A DNA stretch of 64,000 bases from assembly GCA_963803545.1 (NCBI GenBank), contig CAWDMX010000004.1:1-64000 (forward strand). Reading direction: 5' to 3'. Of this stretch, positions 43,296 through 52,401 are shown one piece after another; the stretch's first letter is position 1; each line of letters opens with the position of its first letter. The notes under the pieces are model-generated. The model was not told the DNA's origin, did not search any database, and saw nothing but the letters and a program-made list of their open reading frames with translations. The translations under genes and the position numbers were made by a program. The stretch comes from Legionella_C sp963803545 (GTDB lineage: Bacteria > Pseudomonadota > Gammaproteobacteria > Legionellales > Legionellaceae).

Positions 43296-43325
43296 TTGAC
43301 CTAGATTTACGCCGCGCACATTAAA
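43296..43325 (+). promoter_or_regulatory. Possible purA promoter
   Basis: TTGACC (43296-43301) and ATTAAA (43320-43325) are spaced by 18 bases in the hflC-purA gap, 27 bases before the purA start. The -10 is weak, so this is tentative. Confidence 0.3.
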
Positions 43326-43351
43326 TAAAATAGGCCAGGTAAAGGTTATTT

Positions 43352-44647
43352 ATGGGTAAAAATGTTGTAATAGTAGGCACTCAGTGGGGTGATGAAGGCA
43401 AAGGTAAAATAGTTGATTTACTTACCGCTAAAGTTAATGTTGTGGTTCGCTACCAAGGCGGTCATAACGCCGGGCATACCTTAAAAATTAACGGTGAAAA
43501 AACCGTTTTACGGTTAATTCCCTCCGGAATTTTGCGTTCCCACGTGCAGTGTTACATAGGTAATGGAGTAGTGTTATCTCCAACTGCGCTGTTTTCTGAA
43601 ATTGAAGAACTAGAGGCTAAAGGAATTGACGTGCGCAGTCGATTGCGTATTAGCCAGTCTTGCCCGCTTATTCTTGCCTGTCATGTGGCCTTGGATAAAG
43701 CACGTGAGAATCATCGGGGCGGCAGTGCGATAGGTACAACGGGGCGCGGCATTGGCCCGGCGTATGAAGATAAAGTTGCTCGTCGCGCACTGAAGGTAAG
43801 TGACTTATTGAATCCAGAACGTTTTGCGGAAAAGCTAAAAAATTTGCTGGACTACCACAATTTTATTTTAAAAAATTACTACGAGCAGGCGGAGGTCAGC
43901 TTCGACGAAGTTATGGCGGATGCGCACTCTTGGTCTGAGCAGTTGCGCCCATTATTGTTGGATGTTACAACCTGTTTGCACGAGCATCGCGAACGGGGTG
44001 ATTCTATTTTATTTGAAGGCGCTCAGGGTGTTTATTTGGATATTGATCACGGTACCTATCCTTACGTTACCTCATCAAATACCTGCGTTGGCAGTGTGGT
44101 TAATGGCGCAGGTTTTGGTCCTTGCTATCTTGATTACGTTTTAGGGGTCACCAAAGCCTACACTACACGGGTTGGTGGCGGTCCTTTCCCGACGGAATTG
44201 CACGACGCAATAGGTACCCGGTTAGCCGAGCAAGGTTTCGAGTTTGGTTCAGTTACCGGGCGTCCACGCCGCTGCGGATGGTTTGATGCCGTTCTTTTAA
44301 GACGCTCTATTGAACTCAACAGCATCACGGGTTTATGTTTGACTAAATTGGATGTTTTAGACGGATTGGAGACTATTCGCATTGCTGTAGCTTATCGCAC
44401 TCAAGAAGGAACGCTCTTGACCCGACCACCGCAAATTGCAGCGGACTATATGGGTTTAGAACCGGTGTATGAGGATTTCCCTGGTTGGCAGGAATCAACG
44501 GCGGACGTGACCGACCTGAACAACCTACCTGCAAACGCACGAGCCTATATACAGCGTATTGAAGCTTTACTAAAAATACCGGTGACCATGCTATCAACCG
44601 GTCCGGAACGCAACTCGACAATTGTTTTGGAAGACCCTTTTGTCTAG
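43352..44647 (+). CDS. purA: Adenylosuccinate synthetase
   Basis: 431 residues. GTP/IMP loop VGTQWGDEGKGKIVDLLTAK, RYQGGHNAGHT, TTGRGIGPAYEDKVARRALK, FEGAQGVYLDIDHGTYPYV and GRPRRCGWFDAV. It makes adenylosuccinate from IMP, Asp and GTP, the first committed step to AMP. The stop shares one base with a GTG of the next gene. Confidence 0.98.
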   Translation: MGKNVVIVGTQWGDEGKGKIVDLLTAKVNVVVRYQGGHNAGHTLKINGEKTVLRLIPSGILRSHVQCYIGNGVVLSPTALFSEIEELEAKGIDVRSRLRISQSCPLILACHVALDKARENHRGGSAIGTTGRGIGPAYEDKVARRALKVSDLLNPERFAEKLKNLLDYHNFILKNYYEQAEVSFDEVMADAHSWSEQLRPLLLDVTTCLHEHRERGDSILFEGAQGVYLDIDHGTYPYVTSSNTCVGSVVNGAGFGPCYLDYVLGVTKAYTTRVGGGPFPTELHDAIGTRLAEQGFEFGSVTGRPRRCGWFDAVLLRRSIELNSITGLCLTKLDVLDGLETIRIAVAYRTQEGTLLTRPPQIAADYMGLEPVYEDFPGWQESTADVTDLNNLPANARAYIQRIEALLKIPVTMLSTGPERNSTIVLEDPFV

Positions 44648-44676
44648 TGTCCGATAATTTTAGTGAGCGCTTCGCA

Positions 44677-46164
44677 ATGAGTGTGTACTGCAAAAAAATA
44701 GGTAAAAAGTGTATAGTCTTAGCCCTTAGTGTGGGGCTGGTGTCGATAAGCCAGGCCACAATTGTAGAAACATTTAACAAAATTAAATCCGACCCTAATG
44801 CCTTATACGTATTTTTTAAAAAAATGCCCAAAGGTGGCGAGTTACACTATCATCTTGCCGGAGGTGCCTACCCAGAAGCGATGTTAGAGGTGGCGTCTAC
44901 AAAAAACTATTGCTTACAGATTCCAGGCTACCAGGTTCGCGCTGAAAATAAGAAGTGTTCAGGCATTTCTATGGCGTCTTTAGAGAACGATGCTGAGTCT
45001 TATAACCAGACCTTACGATCGTGGTCTTTTCAAAATTTTATTCCTACGAGAGGTGAGTCCGCTAATGATCACTTTTTCGCTAGTTTTTTTAAGTTTGGTC
45101 TTATCATTTCTGAAAATCGAGTTAAGCTTCTAGCCGATGTTATCAAGAGGGCGGCCGCTCAGAACGTGCATTATATGGAAATAATGATTTCTCCGGACTC
45201 GCAAGCCCTTAGTATGGCCGGATTGCCCAAGGATCTCGAAAATTTTGAGCGTTACAAGCAAAAATTACTCAGTAATCCAGCGTTCAATCAGGAAGTTGAT
45301 TTTATAAAAAATACGAGTGATGATTTATTACGAAAAACACGCCAACAAATGAATTGCAAACCAGGCTCCAGGCGTGCAGTTTGTACGGTTGATGTTAAAT
45401 TTATCTACTACGTGATTCGTGAACAACCGTTAGAAAAGGTATTCACTCAGGCTTTGTTAGGATTTTCGGCTGCGGCCAACTCTGTTTCGCTTATAGGCGT
45501 TAATTTAGTAGCACCGGAAGCAGGGCATTACTCCTTGCGAGACTACCACAGGCAAATGAAAATTTTTGAATACATGCACAAAACGTTTCCGGCGGTGCAT
45601 ATTGCTTTACACGCGGGCGAATTAACCAACAACTTAGTGGCACCCAACGATCTCAGTTTTCATATAAGCTCGGCACTTTCTGTAGGTCATGCTCAGCGAA
45701 TTGGTCACGGGGTATCGATTGCTACTGAAAAAAATGCGGAGAAAACGCTGGCCTACATGGCTAAAAACAAGGTTGCAGTAGAGATTAATTTAACGAGCAA
45801 CGAGCTGTTATTAGGAGTGAAAGGCTCCGCGCATCCCTTGAATTTTTATTTGCAACACAGGGTGCCGGTTGTTTTATCAACCGATGACGAAGGAATATTA
45901 CGCACGGATTTAACATCAGAATACGTAAAAGCCGTAATGGTACACAAGCTAGATTATCCGACAATCAAAAAAATTAATCGTAACGCTCTAAGCTATAGTT
46001 TTCTACCGGGTAAAAGTTTGTGGCGTGGTGGAAAGCCTCAAAAACCTTGTATTGATTTGCGTAGTACGACGTGTATCCAGTTTGTTGCTTCAAATGAAAA
46101 AGCGCGCCTTGAACGAGATTTGGAGCTCAAACTGCAGCAGTTTGAGCGCGAATTTTCTCAATAA
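44677..46164 (+). CDS. Exported adenosine deaminase-family protein
   Basis: 495 residues from ATG 44677, chosen because a signal peptide follows (VLALSVGLVSISQA); a GTG at 44647 overlapping the purA stop (TAGTG) is possible. Metal and catalytic residues of the ADA superfamily are seen: GGELHYHLAGG (HxH), HIALHAGELTNN, AQRIGHGVSIA and PVVLSTDDEGI. Large ADGF/CECR1-like forms are extracellular. It likely deaminates adenosine in the periplasm or outside; the coupling to purA suggests purine supply. The substrate is not certain. Confidence 0.82.
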   Translation: MSVYCKKIGKKCIVLALSVGLVSISQATIVETFNKIKSDPNALYVFFKKMPKGGELHYHLAGGAYPEAMLEVASTKNYCLQIPGYQVRAENKKCSGISMASLENDAESYNQTLRSWSFQNFIPTRGESANDHFFASFFKFGLIISENRVKLLADVIKRAAAQNVHYMEIMISPDSQALSMAGLPKDLENFERYKQKLLSNPAFNQEVDFIKNTSDDLLRKTRQQMNCKPGSRRAVCTVDVKFIYYVIREQPLEKVFTQALLGFSAAANSVSLIGVNLVAPEAGHYSLRDYHRQMKIFEYMHKTFPAVHIALHAGELTNNLVAPNDLSFHISSALSVGHAQRIGHGVSIATEKNAEKTLAYMAKNKVAVEINLTSNELLLGVKGSAHPLNFYLQHRVPVVLSTDDEGILRTDLTSEYVKAVMVHKLDYPTIKKINRNALSYSFLPGKSLWRGGKPQKPCIDLRSTTCIQFVASNEKARLERDLELKLQQFEREFSQ

Positions 46165-46189
46165 AGCGAAACATATCTAATTACAACGG

Positions 46190-46215
46190 GTGCAAACAGC
46201 AGCGAGTGTTTACAC
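46190..46215. terminator. Stem between convergent deaminase and ctpA genes
   Basis: GTGCAAACA (46190-46198) and TGTTTACAC (46207-46215) pair at 8 of 9 positions with an 8-base loop, in the 65-base gap between two convergent genes. A bidirectional terminator is plausible; U-tracts are absent. Confidence 0.35.
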
Positions 46216-46229
46216 CGATGCGCTAGTAA

Positions 46230-47555
46230 TTAACGATCATTTTTTGCAACAACCAATCCTTTTAATATAGTTAACGCCGCGTACAGTTGATAATCTTCAT
46301 GCAATAAATCGTTATCACTTTTAGCATTAGAAATTGCTTTCTCTTCGGCGGTATCTTTATTTAATAGGTGTCCGCTCAAATTCGCTTCACTAAAATCAAA
46401 AGCCGCTGTTTTCTCTTTTTCCACAGGGATTTGCATTTCTTCAATAATTATATCAGGAGTAATCCCTTTAGCCTGGATAGAAACTCCAGCGGGTGTGTAA
46501 TAAAGCGCAGTAGTTAATTTGATGCCTCTTTTATCATCGAGAGGTAATACTGTTTGTACCGAGCCTTTACCAAAACTTTGCGTTCCTAATATTAACGCGC
46601 GCTTATTATCTTTTAAGGCGCCGGCTACAATTTCAGAAGCTGAAGCTGAGCCATTATTGATGAGAACTACCATTGGCGCGTTGTTTAAAATATCACCAGG
46701 ATTAGCAAGAGCTATAAACTTGGAGCCGGGTAGGCGACCTTGGGTGTAAACAATGGTATCTTGCTTTCCGTGCTTATTGGTATCGATAAAGGCATCGGAT
46801 ATTTGAATAGCTGAATCAAGCAATCCTCCAGGATTATTGCGTAAATCTAAAATTAAGCCCTGCAAATTACCGCCAACCTGTTGTTTCAGTTGAATAATTG
46901 CTTTTTCCATGTCTTGGTCGGTCATGGCTTGAAACTGAGTGAGACGAATGTAGCCGTATTTATTATCGAGCAATTTGCTGCGCACACTTTTGATTAAAAT
47001 TCGTTCTCGGACTAATGAAAAGATGAGGGGCTTACTGGTCCCTTTACGCAAAACAGTCAGGTCTATTGTTGAACCTTGCTTCCCACGCATTGATTCAACC
47101 GCATCCTTAAGGCTTAGTCCTTGCACCGAGTGACTACCAATTTTAATGATATAATCACCCGATTTAACACCGGCTTTAAAGGCTGGTGTATCAACTAATG
47201 GCGTCACCACTTTAACAATACCTTCTTCCATAGTTACTTCTAAACCTAAACCGCCAAATTCACCACTGGTTGAGGTTTGCAGCTCTTTGTATTCATCCTC
47301 ATCCAAATAGGCTGAATGCGGATCCAGTCCACTAAGCATGCCACGTATTGCGTTGTCGAATAACTCTTTATCATCAACGGGTTTGACATAGTATTTTTTA
47401 ATTTCAGCAATAGCATTAGAAAAACGCTGGACATCTTCCATTGGAATACTTTGTTTGGCTCTTTTAGTGTTTCCCTCCATAGCGTAAGCGGAAGGGATAA
47501 AATTATAACTTAACAGTGCGGCCAAAATACCCGTATTCATCCGTTGTTTCCACAT
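46230..47555 (-). CDS. C-terminal processing peptidase (S41)
   Basis: 441 residues from ATG 47555, which has AAGGAGAG upstream and begins a signal peptide (MNTGILAALLSYNFIPSAYA). The order is helical N-domain, PDZ (EFGGLGLEVTMEEGIVKVVT), and S41 core with catalytic Ser in NGSASASEIVAGALKD and Lys in QSFGKGSVQTVLPL. This is a periplasmic CtpA-type protease that trims envelope proteins or murein hydrolases. It follows envC and gpmI on the same strand. Confidence 0.94.
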   Translation of the reverse strand: MWKQRMNTGILAALLSYNFIPSAYAMEGNTKRAKQSIPMEDVQRFSNAIAEIKKYYVKPVDDKELFDNAIRGMLSGLDPHSAYLDEDEYKELQTSTSGEFGGLGLEVTMEEGIVKVVTPLVDTPAFKAGVKSGDYIIKIGSHSVQGLSLKDAVESMRGKQGSTIDLTVLRKGTSKPLIFSLVRERILIKSVRSKLLDNKYGYIRLTQFQAMTDQDMEKAIIQLKQQVGGNLQGLILDLRNNPGGLLDSAIQISDAFIDTNKHGKQDTIVYTQGRLPGSKFIALANPGDILNNAPMVVLINNGSASASEIVAGALKDNKRALILGTQSFGKGSVQTVLPLDDKRGIKLTTALYYTPAGVSIQAKGITPDIIIEEMQIPVEKEKTAAFDFSEANLSGHLLNKDTAEEKAISNAKSDNDLLHEDYQLYAALTILKGLVVAKNDR

Positions 47556-47771
47556 AGCTTTCTCTCCTTGGAGAAAATGGCGCGCAGCGAGGCGGCTCAT
47601 TTACCCTTATTATTTTCACTTATTGTCTCTAAAATAACTTAAATTGATGTAATGCATTCAAACCATGAACAACACGCAATCAAGACCTTCAATCAAGTTA
47701 CACAATTAAAACTTTATAACTACTGAGTTTAATGCAAAATAAATGCCATTACGGCAGGCATTATCATCTGC

Positions 47772-48878
47772 CTAAAAAAGCCAGCTTGATGCGGGCACAA
47801 CTTTACCATGTTGGCGCAATTCAAAATATAAATTGTTGTTTTTACTTCCGCCACTATGGCCAACTGCGGCGATGTTTTCTCCGGGAGTAACCATCACGCC
47901 TTTGGTTTTTAAAAGGGTTTGATTGTGGGCGTAAAGGCTCATAAAACCCTGGCCATGGTCAATAATGAGCAACAAACCGTAACCGTTTAACCAGTCTGAA
48001 AAAACAACTTTGCCACTGTAAATAGCGCGTACGGCAGTACCTTCAGGAGCTTGAAAAACTAACCCCTGATTTAGTGACGTAATTGCATTTCGAGCTATTG
48101 CAACGGGCGTTGTAAGTTTGTGGCGGGCGGAGGCAAAAGGCTTATTATTGTAGGCGTCGGCTTGACTTACCAGTGAAAAAAGCAGTTGGCCTAAGTTTTT
48201 CTTATTAATTTCATAGTTTTTTAATCGCTGATGGCTTGTTTGAATGCGCGTATCTAAGGCGCTAATGATTTCAGTACTCTTTTTCTTATTGCGTTCAAGA
48301 TTTTTTTGCTGGTGATGCAAACGGGTTTGCAAAGTATTTTGTAAACTAATTTTTTGGGAAATTTTATTTTGGGTTTTAATGAGAGCGCTCTTGGTAGCCG
48401 CAATTTGAGCAATAATGGCCTGTCTGGATTGTACTAGATATTGATAAAACGTTAGTAGGCGGTTGGATGATTGAAGGCTGTCTTGGTTTAGCAGCCATTT
48501 TAAGGGTTGATACTCCCCCATTTCATAACACGCACGCACCTGTTTTGCCAAAATTGTCTGCTCGGCCGTTAATTGCTTGTTTAAGTCTGTAATACTCTGC
48601 TCTAACGCATTAATTTTATGGTGATTTAGAGCAATACTATGGTGAATTGAATGCAGTTTTGATACCCCTTCACCAATTTTTTTTTCGGTTTTGGCGAGCT
48701 CTTGATGCAAAAGACTGTGATTATTGTGCGCTTTAGCCAGTGTTTTTTTCAGGGCGCTAATTTTAGTGTTCAACTGTTTAAGCTGTGATTTTGTTTGATT
48801 AATAGACGCGTTTTGGGCGCCTGTTGCCGTTGTACTGAGACAAATAAGGATTAGCGCACCTAAAGACCTATACAGCAT
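47772..48878 (-). CDS. EnvC-like murein hydrolase activator (LytM domain)
   Basis: 368 residues. Signal peptide (1-21), long coiled coil (about 24-250, for example LKQLNTKISALKKTLAKAHN), and C-terminal M23/LytM fold with APEGTAVRAIYSGKVVFSDW and IDHGQGFMSLYAHNQ. The zinc-binding HxH is replaced by LYFELR, so the fold is degenerate, as in E. coli EnvC, which activates amidases AmiA/B at the septum. It overlaps the gpmI end by 11 bases. Confidence 0.9.
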   Translation of the reverse strand: MLYRSLGALILICLSTTATGAQNASINQTKSQLKQLNTKISALKKTLAKAHNNHSLLHQELAKTEKKIGEGVSKLHSIHHSIALNHHKINALEQSITDLNKQLTAEQTILAKQVRACYEMGEYQPLKWLLNQDSLQSSNRLLTFYQYLVQSRQAIIAQIAATKSALIKTQNKISQKISLQNTLQTRLHHQQKNLERNKKKSTEIISALDTRIQTSHQRLKNYEINKKNLGQLLFSLVSQADAYNNKPFASARHKLTTPVAIARNAITSLNQGLVFQAPEGTAVRAIYSGKVVFSDWLNGYGLLLIIDHGQGFMSLYAHNQTLLKTKGVMVTPGENIAAVGHSGGSKNNNLYFELRQHGKVVPASSWLF

Positions 48879-50409
48879 GGGTGCGCTTAGACACTAACAC
48901 CGTGCCGGTCATTTCTTGTGGAGCCGAAATGTCTAATATGCGTAGCATGGTCGGGGCTATATCACGCAGAGAGCCGCATTCTTGGCTAAAATTCCAGCCG
49001 TCACCGATTAACAATAGCGGTACGGATTCGCAGGTGTGCGCGGTGTGAGGTTGATTGATAGCGTCATTAAACATCGTTTCCGCATTGCCGTGATCGGCGG
49101 TTATTAATAAAACCCCGTTGTTGTTAACGACGGCCTGTCCCACTTTTTGCATGCAGCGGTCTAAACATTCAATGGCGGCAACGCAGGCCGGAAAATTACC
49201 CGTATGGCCAACCATGTCGGCGTTAGCGTAATTACAGATTATTACATCGTAGGTACTGCTTTCTATAGCGTTTACTAGTGCTGTCGTTAGTAGTTCTGCG
49301 TTCATTTCAGGCTGTAGGTCGTAGGTTGCTACATTGGGCGAAGGAATTAAAATGCGCTCTTCATTGGAGAACACCTGTTCGCTTCCACCGTTAAAGAAAA
49401 AAGTGACATGGGCGTACTTTTCTGTTTCGGCTATCCGTAACTGCGTAAGCTTATGCTCCGCTAGTACCTCACCTAAACACCGGTCAACGGTAACTGGTGG
49501 AAACACCGATTGAGTGGGGAGGCTCTCGCTGTAGCGCGTCATACTTATAAAACTATTTAGTTTGGGGACGTCCTCTCGATTAAATCCAGTAAAATTACTC
49601 TCCAAAAAAGCATGCGTTAATTGGCGTGCACGGTCTGCGCGAAAATTGAAGAAAAACAGGCTGTCGCCGTCATTAATTGCTTGGTGGTCTGGAAAAGAGG
49701 TGGGTGGAATAAATTCATCGTAAATATCGACTGCGTAATAATGACTAACCGCCTGCGCCGCATGGGTGTATTGAAAGGTATCTATTGGGTGGGTTAGTTG
49801 GTGATACACCAAGGCAATGCGATCCCAACGATTGTCTCGATCCATGGCAAAATAGCGTCCACTTATTGACGCGATTGTAGCTACGGGATAGCGGTCTAAA
49901 ACTTCTTGTAAGGCTTGTAAATCATTCAGGGCATTTTGTGGCGGTCTATCCCGGCCGTCTAAAAATAAATGTAAAAAAACCGAGCTAAAATTGAGTTGCG
50001 AGCATAACTGCAAAATAGCGTAAAGGTGGCTGGCGTGGCTGTGAACGCCTCCGGTAGAAAGCAATCCCATAACATGTAAGTTTTTGCCGTTTTTCTTTAG
50101 CGCAGCAATAGTGTTCGTTAGCAAGGGTATGGAGAAAAAATCAGCATTTTGAATGGCTAGATTAATGCGGGTGAAATCTTGGTAAAGTGCGCGGCCCGCG
50201 CCGATGTGCATGTGGCCAACCTCAGAGTTACCCATTTGCCCGTTTGGTAGTCCAACGGCTGAACCCGAGGCATCGAGCAGCATGTGCGGTTGTGTACGCC
50301 ACCACTGATCCCATTGGGGGGTGTGTGCGGCGGCAATGGCATTATGGCGCGTATTTTCCTGATGGCCCCAGCCATCGAGAATCAGTAAAACCAAGGGTTT
50401 TTTTTTCAC
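48868..50409 (-). CDS. gpmI: Phosphoglycerate mutase, cofactor-independent
   Basis: 513 residues if GTG 50409 is the start, the normal family length; an ATG 29 codons upstream gives an atypical extension. KKPLVLLILDGWGHQENTRH, the catalytic Ser in NGQMGNSEVGHMHIGAGR, FLDGRDRPPQNA, NYANADMVGHTGNF and ITADHGNAETMF are the alkaline-phosphatase-fold metal and active-site blocks. It interconverts 3- and 2-phosphoglycerate. It leads the gpmI-envC-ctpA cluster; divergent from uppS. Confidence 0.96.
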   Translation of the reverse strand: MKKKPLVLLILDGWGHQENTRHNAIAAAHTPQWDQWWRTQPHMLLDASGSAVGLPNGQMGNSEVGHMHIGAGRALYQDFTRINLAIQNADFFSIPLLTNTIAALKKNGKNLHVMGLLSTGGVHSHASHLYAILQLCSQLNFSSVFLHLFLDGRDRPPQNALNDLQALQEVLDRYPVATIASISGRYFAMDRDNRWDRIALVYHQLTHPIDTFQYTHAAQAVSHYYAVDIYDEFIPPTSFPDHQAINDGDSLFFFNFRADRARQLTHAFLESNFTGFNREDVPKLNSFISMTRYSESLPTQSVFPPVTVDRCLGEVLAEHKLTQLRIAETEKYAHVTFFFNGGSEQVFSNEERILIPSPNVATYDLQPEMNAELLTTALVNAIESSTYDVIICNYANADMVGHTGNFPACVAAIECLDRCMQKVGQAVVNNNGVLLITADHGNAETMFNDAINQPHTAHTCESVPLLLIGDGWNFSQECGSLRDIAPTMLRILDISAPQEMTGTVLVSKRTHAV

Positions 50410-50682
50410 ATCAAACTTAGCGTAAGAATAATTGGCGCCCAGTATAACCGTAACTGTGTTTGAACAACAACACAGCGTTGTAAACGCGGACGCCACTCGT
50501 GTAACCTGTCGCTTGAACAGGCGCTGTTTAATTTAAAAGTCGCATGAAAAATAGGGCGGTTTACTCGGTATGTTGGATAAAAATAATGCGTTGTTAGTTA
50601 AAGATAAATTTTAATACTTAATATTTTTAGTCAAACACGATAGACTATCGCACATCGTAAAAAACAAAATTATTTTTAGCCA

Positions 50683-51414
50683 ATGAAGCAAATACCTGAA
50701 CATATTGCCATCATAATGGATGGTAACGGCCGCTGGGCAGAAAAAAAAGGCGCTATTCGCTACGAAGGCCACCGCGCCGGGGTTGAGTCGGTTAAGACAA
50801 TAATTAACTGTTGTTTGACGCATAAAGTAGCGGTGCTAAGTTTGTTCGCCTTCAGTAGTGAAAATTGGAATCGACCACAAGAAGAAGTCGAGTTTTTAAT
50901 GAGCCTTTTTTTACAAGCCCTCGGTAAGCAAATTGACGAGTTAGTCTGCAATGGTATTGCTTTGCGTTTTACCGGCTCGCGTGCACAGCTGTCTGATCTG
51001 CTGCAGCAACAGATGACAACGGCCGAACAATTAACGGCTAATAACCGCCGACTGACCGTAAATGTGGTTATAAATTACGGTGGAAGATGGGATATCGTTC
51101 AAGCTGTTAAAAAAATTGCTAACTCAGTGGTTAAAGGGGCTACAAACCTTGACGATATCGACGAATCTTTATTTGCAAGCCTCCTCAGCACAGCAACGCT
51201 ACCGGACCCCGATTTGTTTATACGCACAAGCGGAGAAAAGCGCATTAGCAATTATTTTTTATGGCAACTCGCCTACACGGAACTTTATTTCACCGATGTA
51301 CATTGGCCCGATTTCACCGCCTACGAGTTTGAAAAAGCATTGCTTTGCTTTAAACAGCGCGAGCGTCGATATGGAAAAACTTCCCACCAATTAAATGAGG
51401 CCAGCCATGTTTAA
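50683..51414 (+). CDS. uppS: Undecaprenyl diphosphate synthase
   Basis: 243 residues. HIAIIMDGNGRWAEKKGAIR (catalytic Asp, Arg), GHRAGVESVKTII, LSLFAFSSENWNRP and LFIRTSGEKRISNYFLWQLA are the cis-prenyltransferase blocks. It makes the C55 lipid carrier for peptidoglycan and LPS. Its 3' end overlaps cdsA. Confidence 0.97.
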   Translation: MKQIPEHIAIIMDGNGRWAEKKGAIRYEGHRAGVESVKTIINCCLTHKVAVLSLFAFSSENWNRPQEEVEFLMSLFLQALGKQIDELVCNGIALRFTGSRAQLSDLLQQQMTTAEQLTANNRRLTVNVVINYGGRWDIVQAVKKIANSVVKGATNLDDIDESLFASLLSTATLPDPDLFIRTSGEKRISNYFLWQLAYTELYFTDVHWPDFTAYEFEKALLCFKQRERRYGKTSHQLNEASHV

Positions 51415-52210
51415 ACAGCGATTATTGACGACGTTAATTTTGACGCCTTTAGTCTTAATATGTCTGTACTACGCCAACTATTGGGTTTTAATTAGTTCTA
51501 TTAGCGTCATTAGCCTATTGTGCGGTTGGGAATGGTTAAAACTTATCCCACTCCAAAAAACAATATTAAAAATAGGGTTTATGCTGCTGTTGGTAGTGAC
51601 GAGCTACTTCATTCACTACCACTTTAAGTGGTGGTTGTATGCAGGTATTGTGACCTGGTTTATTATTTTCATGTGTATTGTAAGCTATCCAAAACTAACT
51701 GATTTTTGGGGTAAAAAAGGCGTAGTAGCTTTATTAGGACTGTTTTTGCTGCCACTCTTTGCGCAAAGCATGGCAGCTGTTTATCTTAGTAGCGGGAAAG
51801 CACAACTTGTTTATTTGTTTTTCGTGGTATGGGCTGCGGATATCGGCGCATACCTTGCGGGAAAAAAATTAGGGCGCCACAAACTTATTCCCAAAGTAAG
51901 TCCAGGGAAAACCTGGGAAGGCCTTGCCGGAGGCATGGTATTGGCGGGTGTTGTAGCTGTTATAGGGTATGTTTATATGGACGCGGCCTACCCTCAACAA
52001 CGAATATTCATCACCTTCTTTTTAGTGATAGTTACCATAGTTGGTGACTTATTTATCAGTATGCTAAAAAGACGGGTGGATATTAAGGACACAGGAACCC
52101 TTATTCCAGGCCATGGGGGGCTGTTGGATAGAATGGACAGCTTGATTGCAGCGGCACCGTTCTATTATTTACTATGCTGCACCGACTTATACCCTGGGGT
52201 TTTTGGCTAA
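51407..52210 (+). CDS. cdsA: Phosphatidate cytidylyltransferase
   Basis: 267 residues from ATG 51407, which has GAGG 6 bases upstream; ATG 51395 is an alternative. About eight membrane helices, ending in the CTP-transferase signature KVSPGKTWEGLAGGM and GDLFISMLKRRVDIKDTG then PGHGGLLDRMDSL. It makes CDP-diacylglycerol, the substrate of the PssA encoded in this window. dxr and rseP, normally next, are missing. Confidence 0.96.
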   Translation: MFKQRLLTTLILTPLVLICLYYANYWVLISSISVISLLCGWEWLKLIPLQKTILKIGFMLLLVVTSYFIHYHFKWWLYAGIVTWFIIFMCIVSYPKLTDFWGKKGVVALLGLFLLPLFAQSMAAVYLSSGKAQLVYLFFVVWAADIGAYLAGKKLGRHKLIPKVSPGKTWEGLAGGMVLAGVVAVIGYVYMDAAYPQQRIFITFFLVIVTIVGDLFISMLKRRVDIKDTGTLIPGHGGLLDRMDSLIAAAPFYYLLCCTDLYPGVFG

Positions 52211-52401
52211 CTAATTGTAATTCATCAATTTTTCAACCATTTTAACATTTGAGTTGGCTTGCAGGGTGGCGCACAAATTGATAAATCAATTCAAACGGAA
52301 CTGCTGATTTCTTGACACGCTTAGCAACTTACTATAAAACGGTCACCAAATTTCGAATCCGCATGTACATTTTTTTAAAAGCTTTTAGGCGTAAAATAAT
52401 A

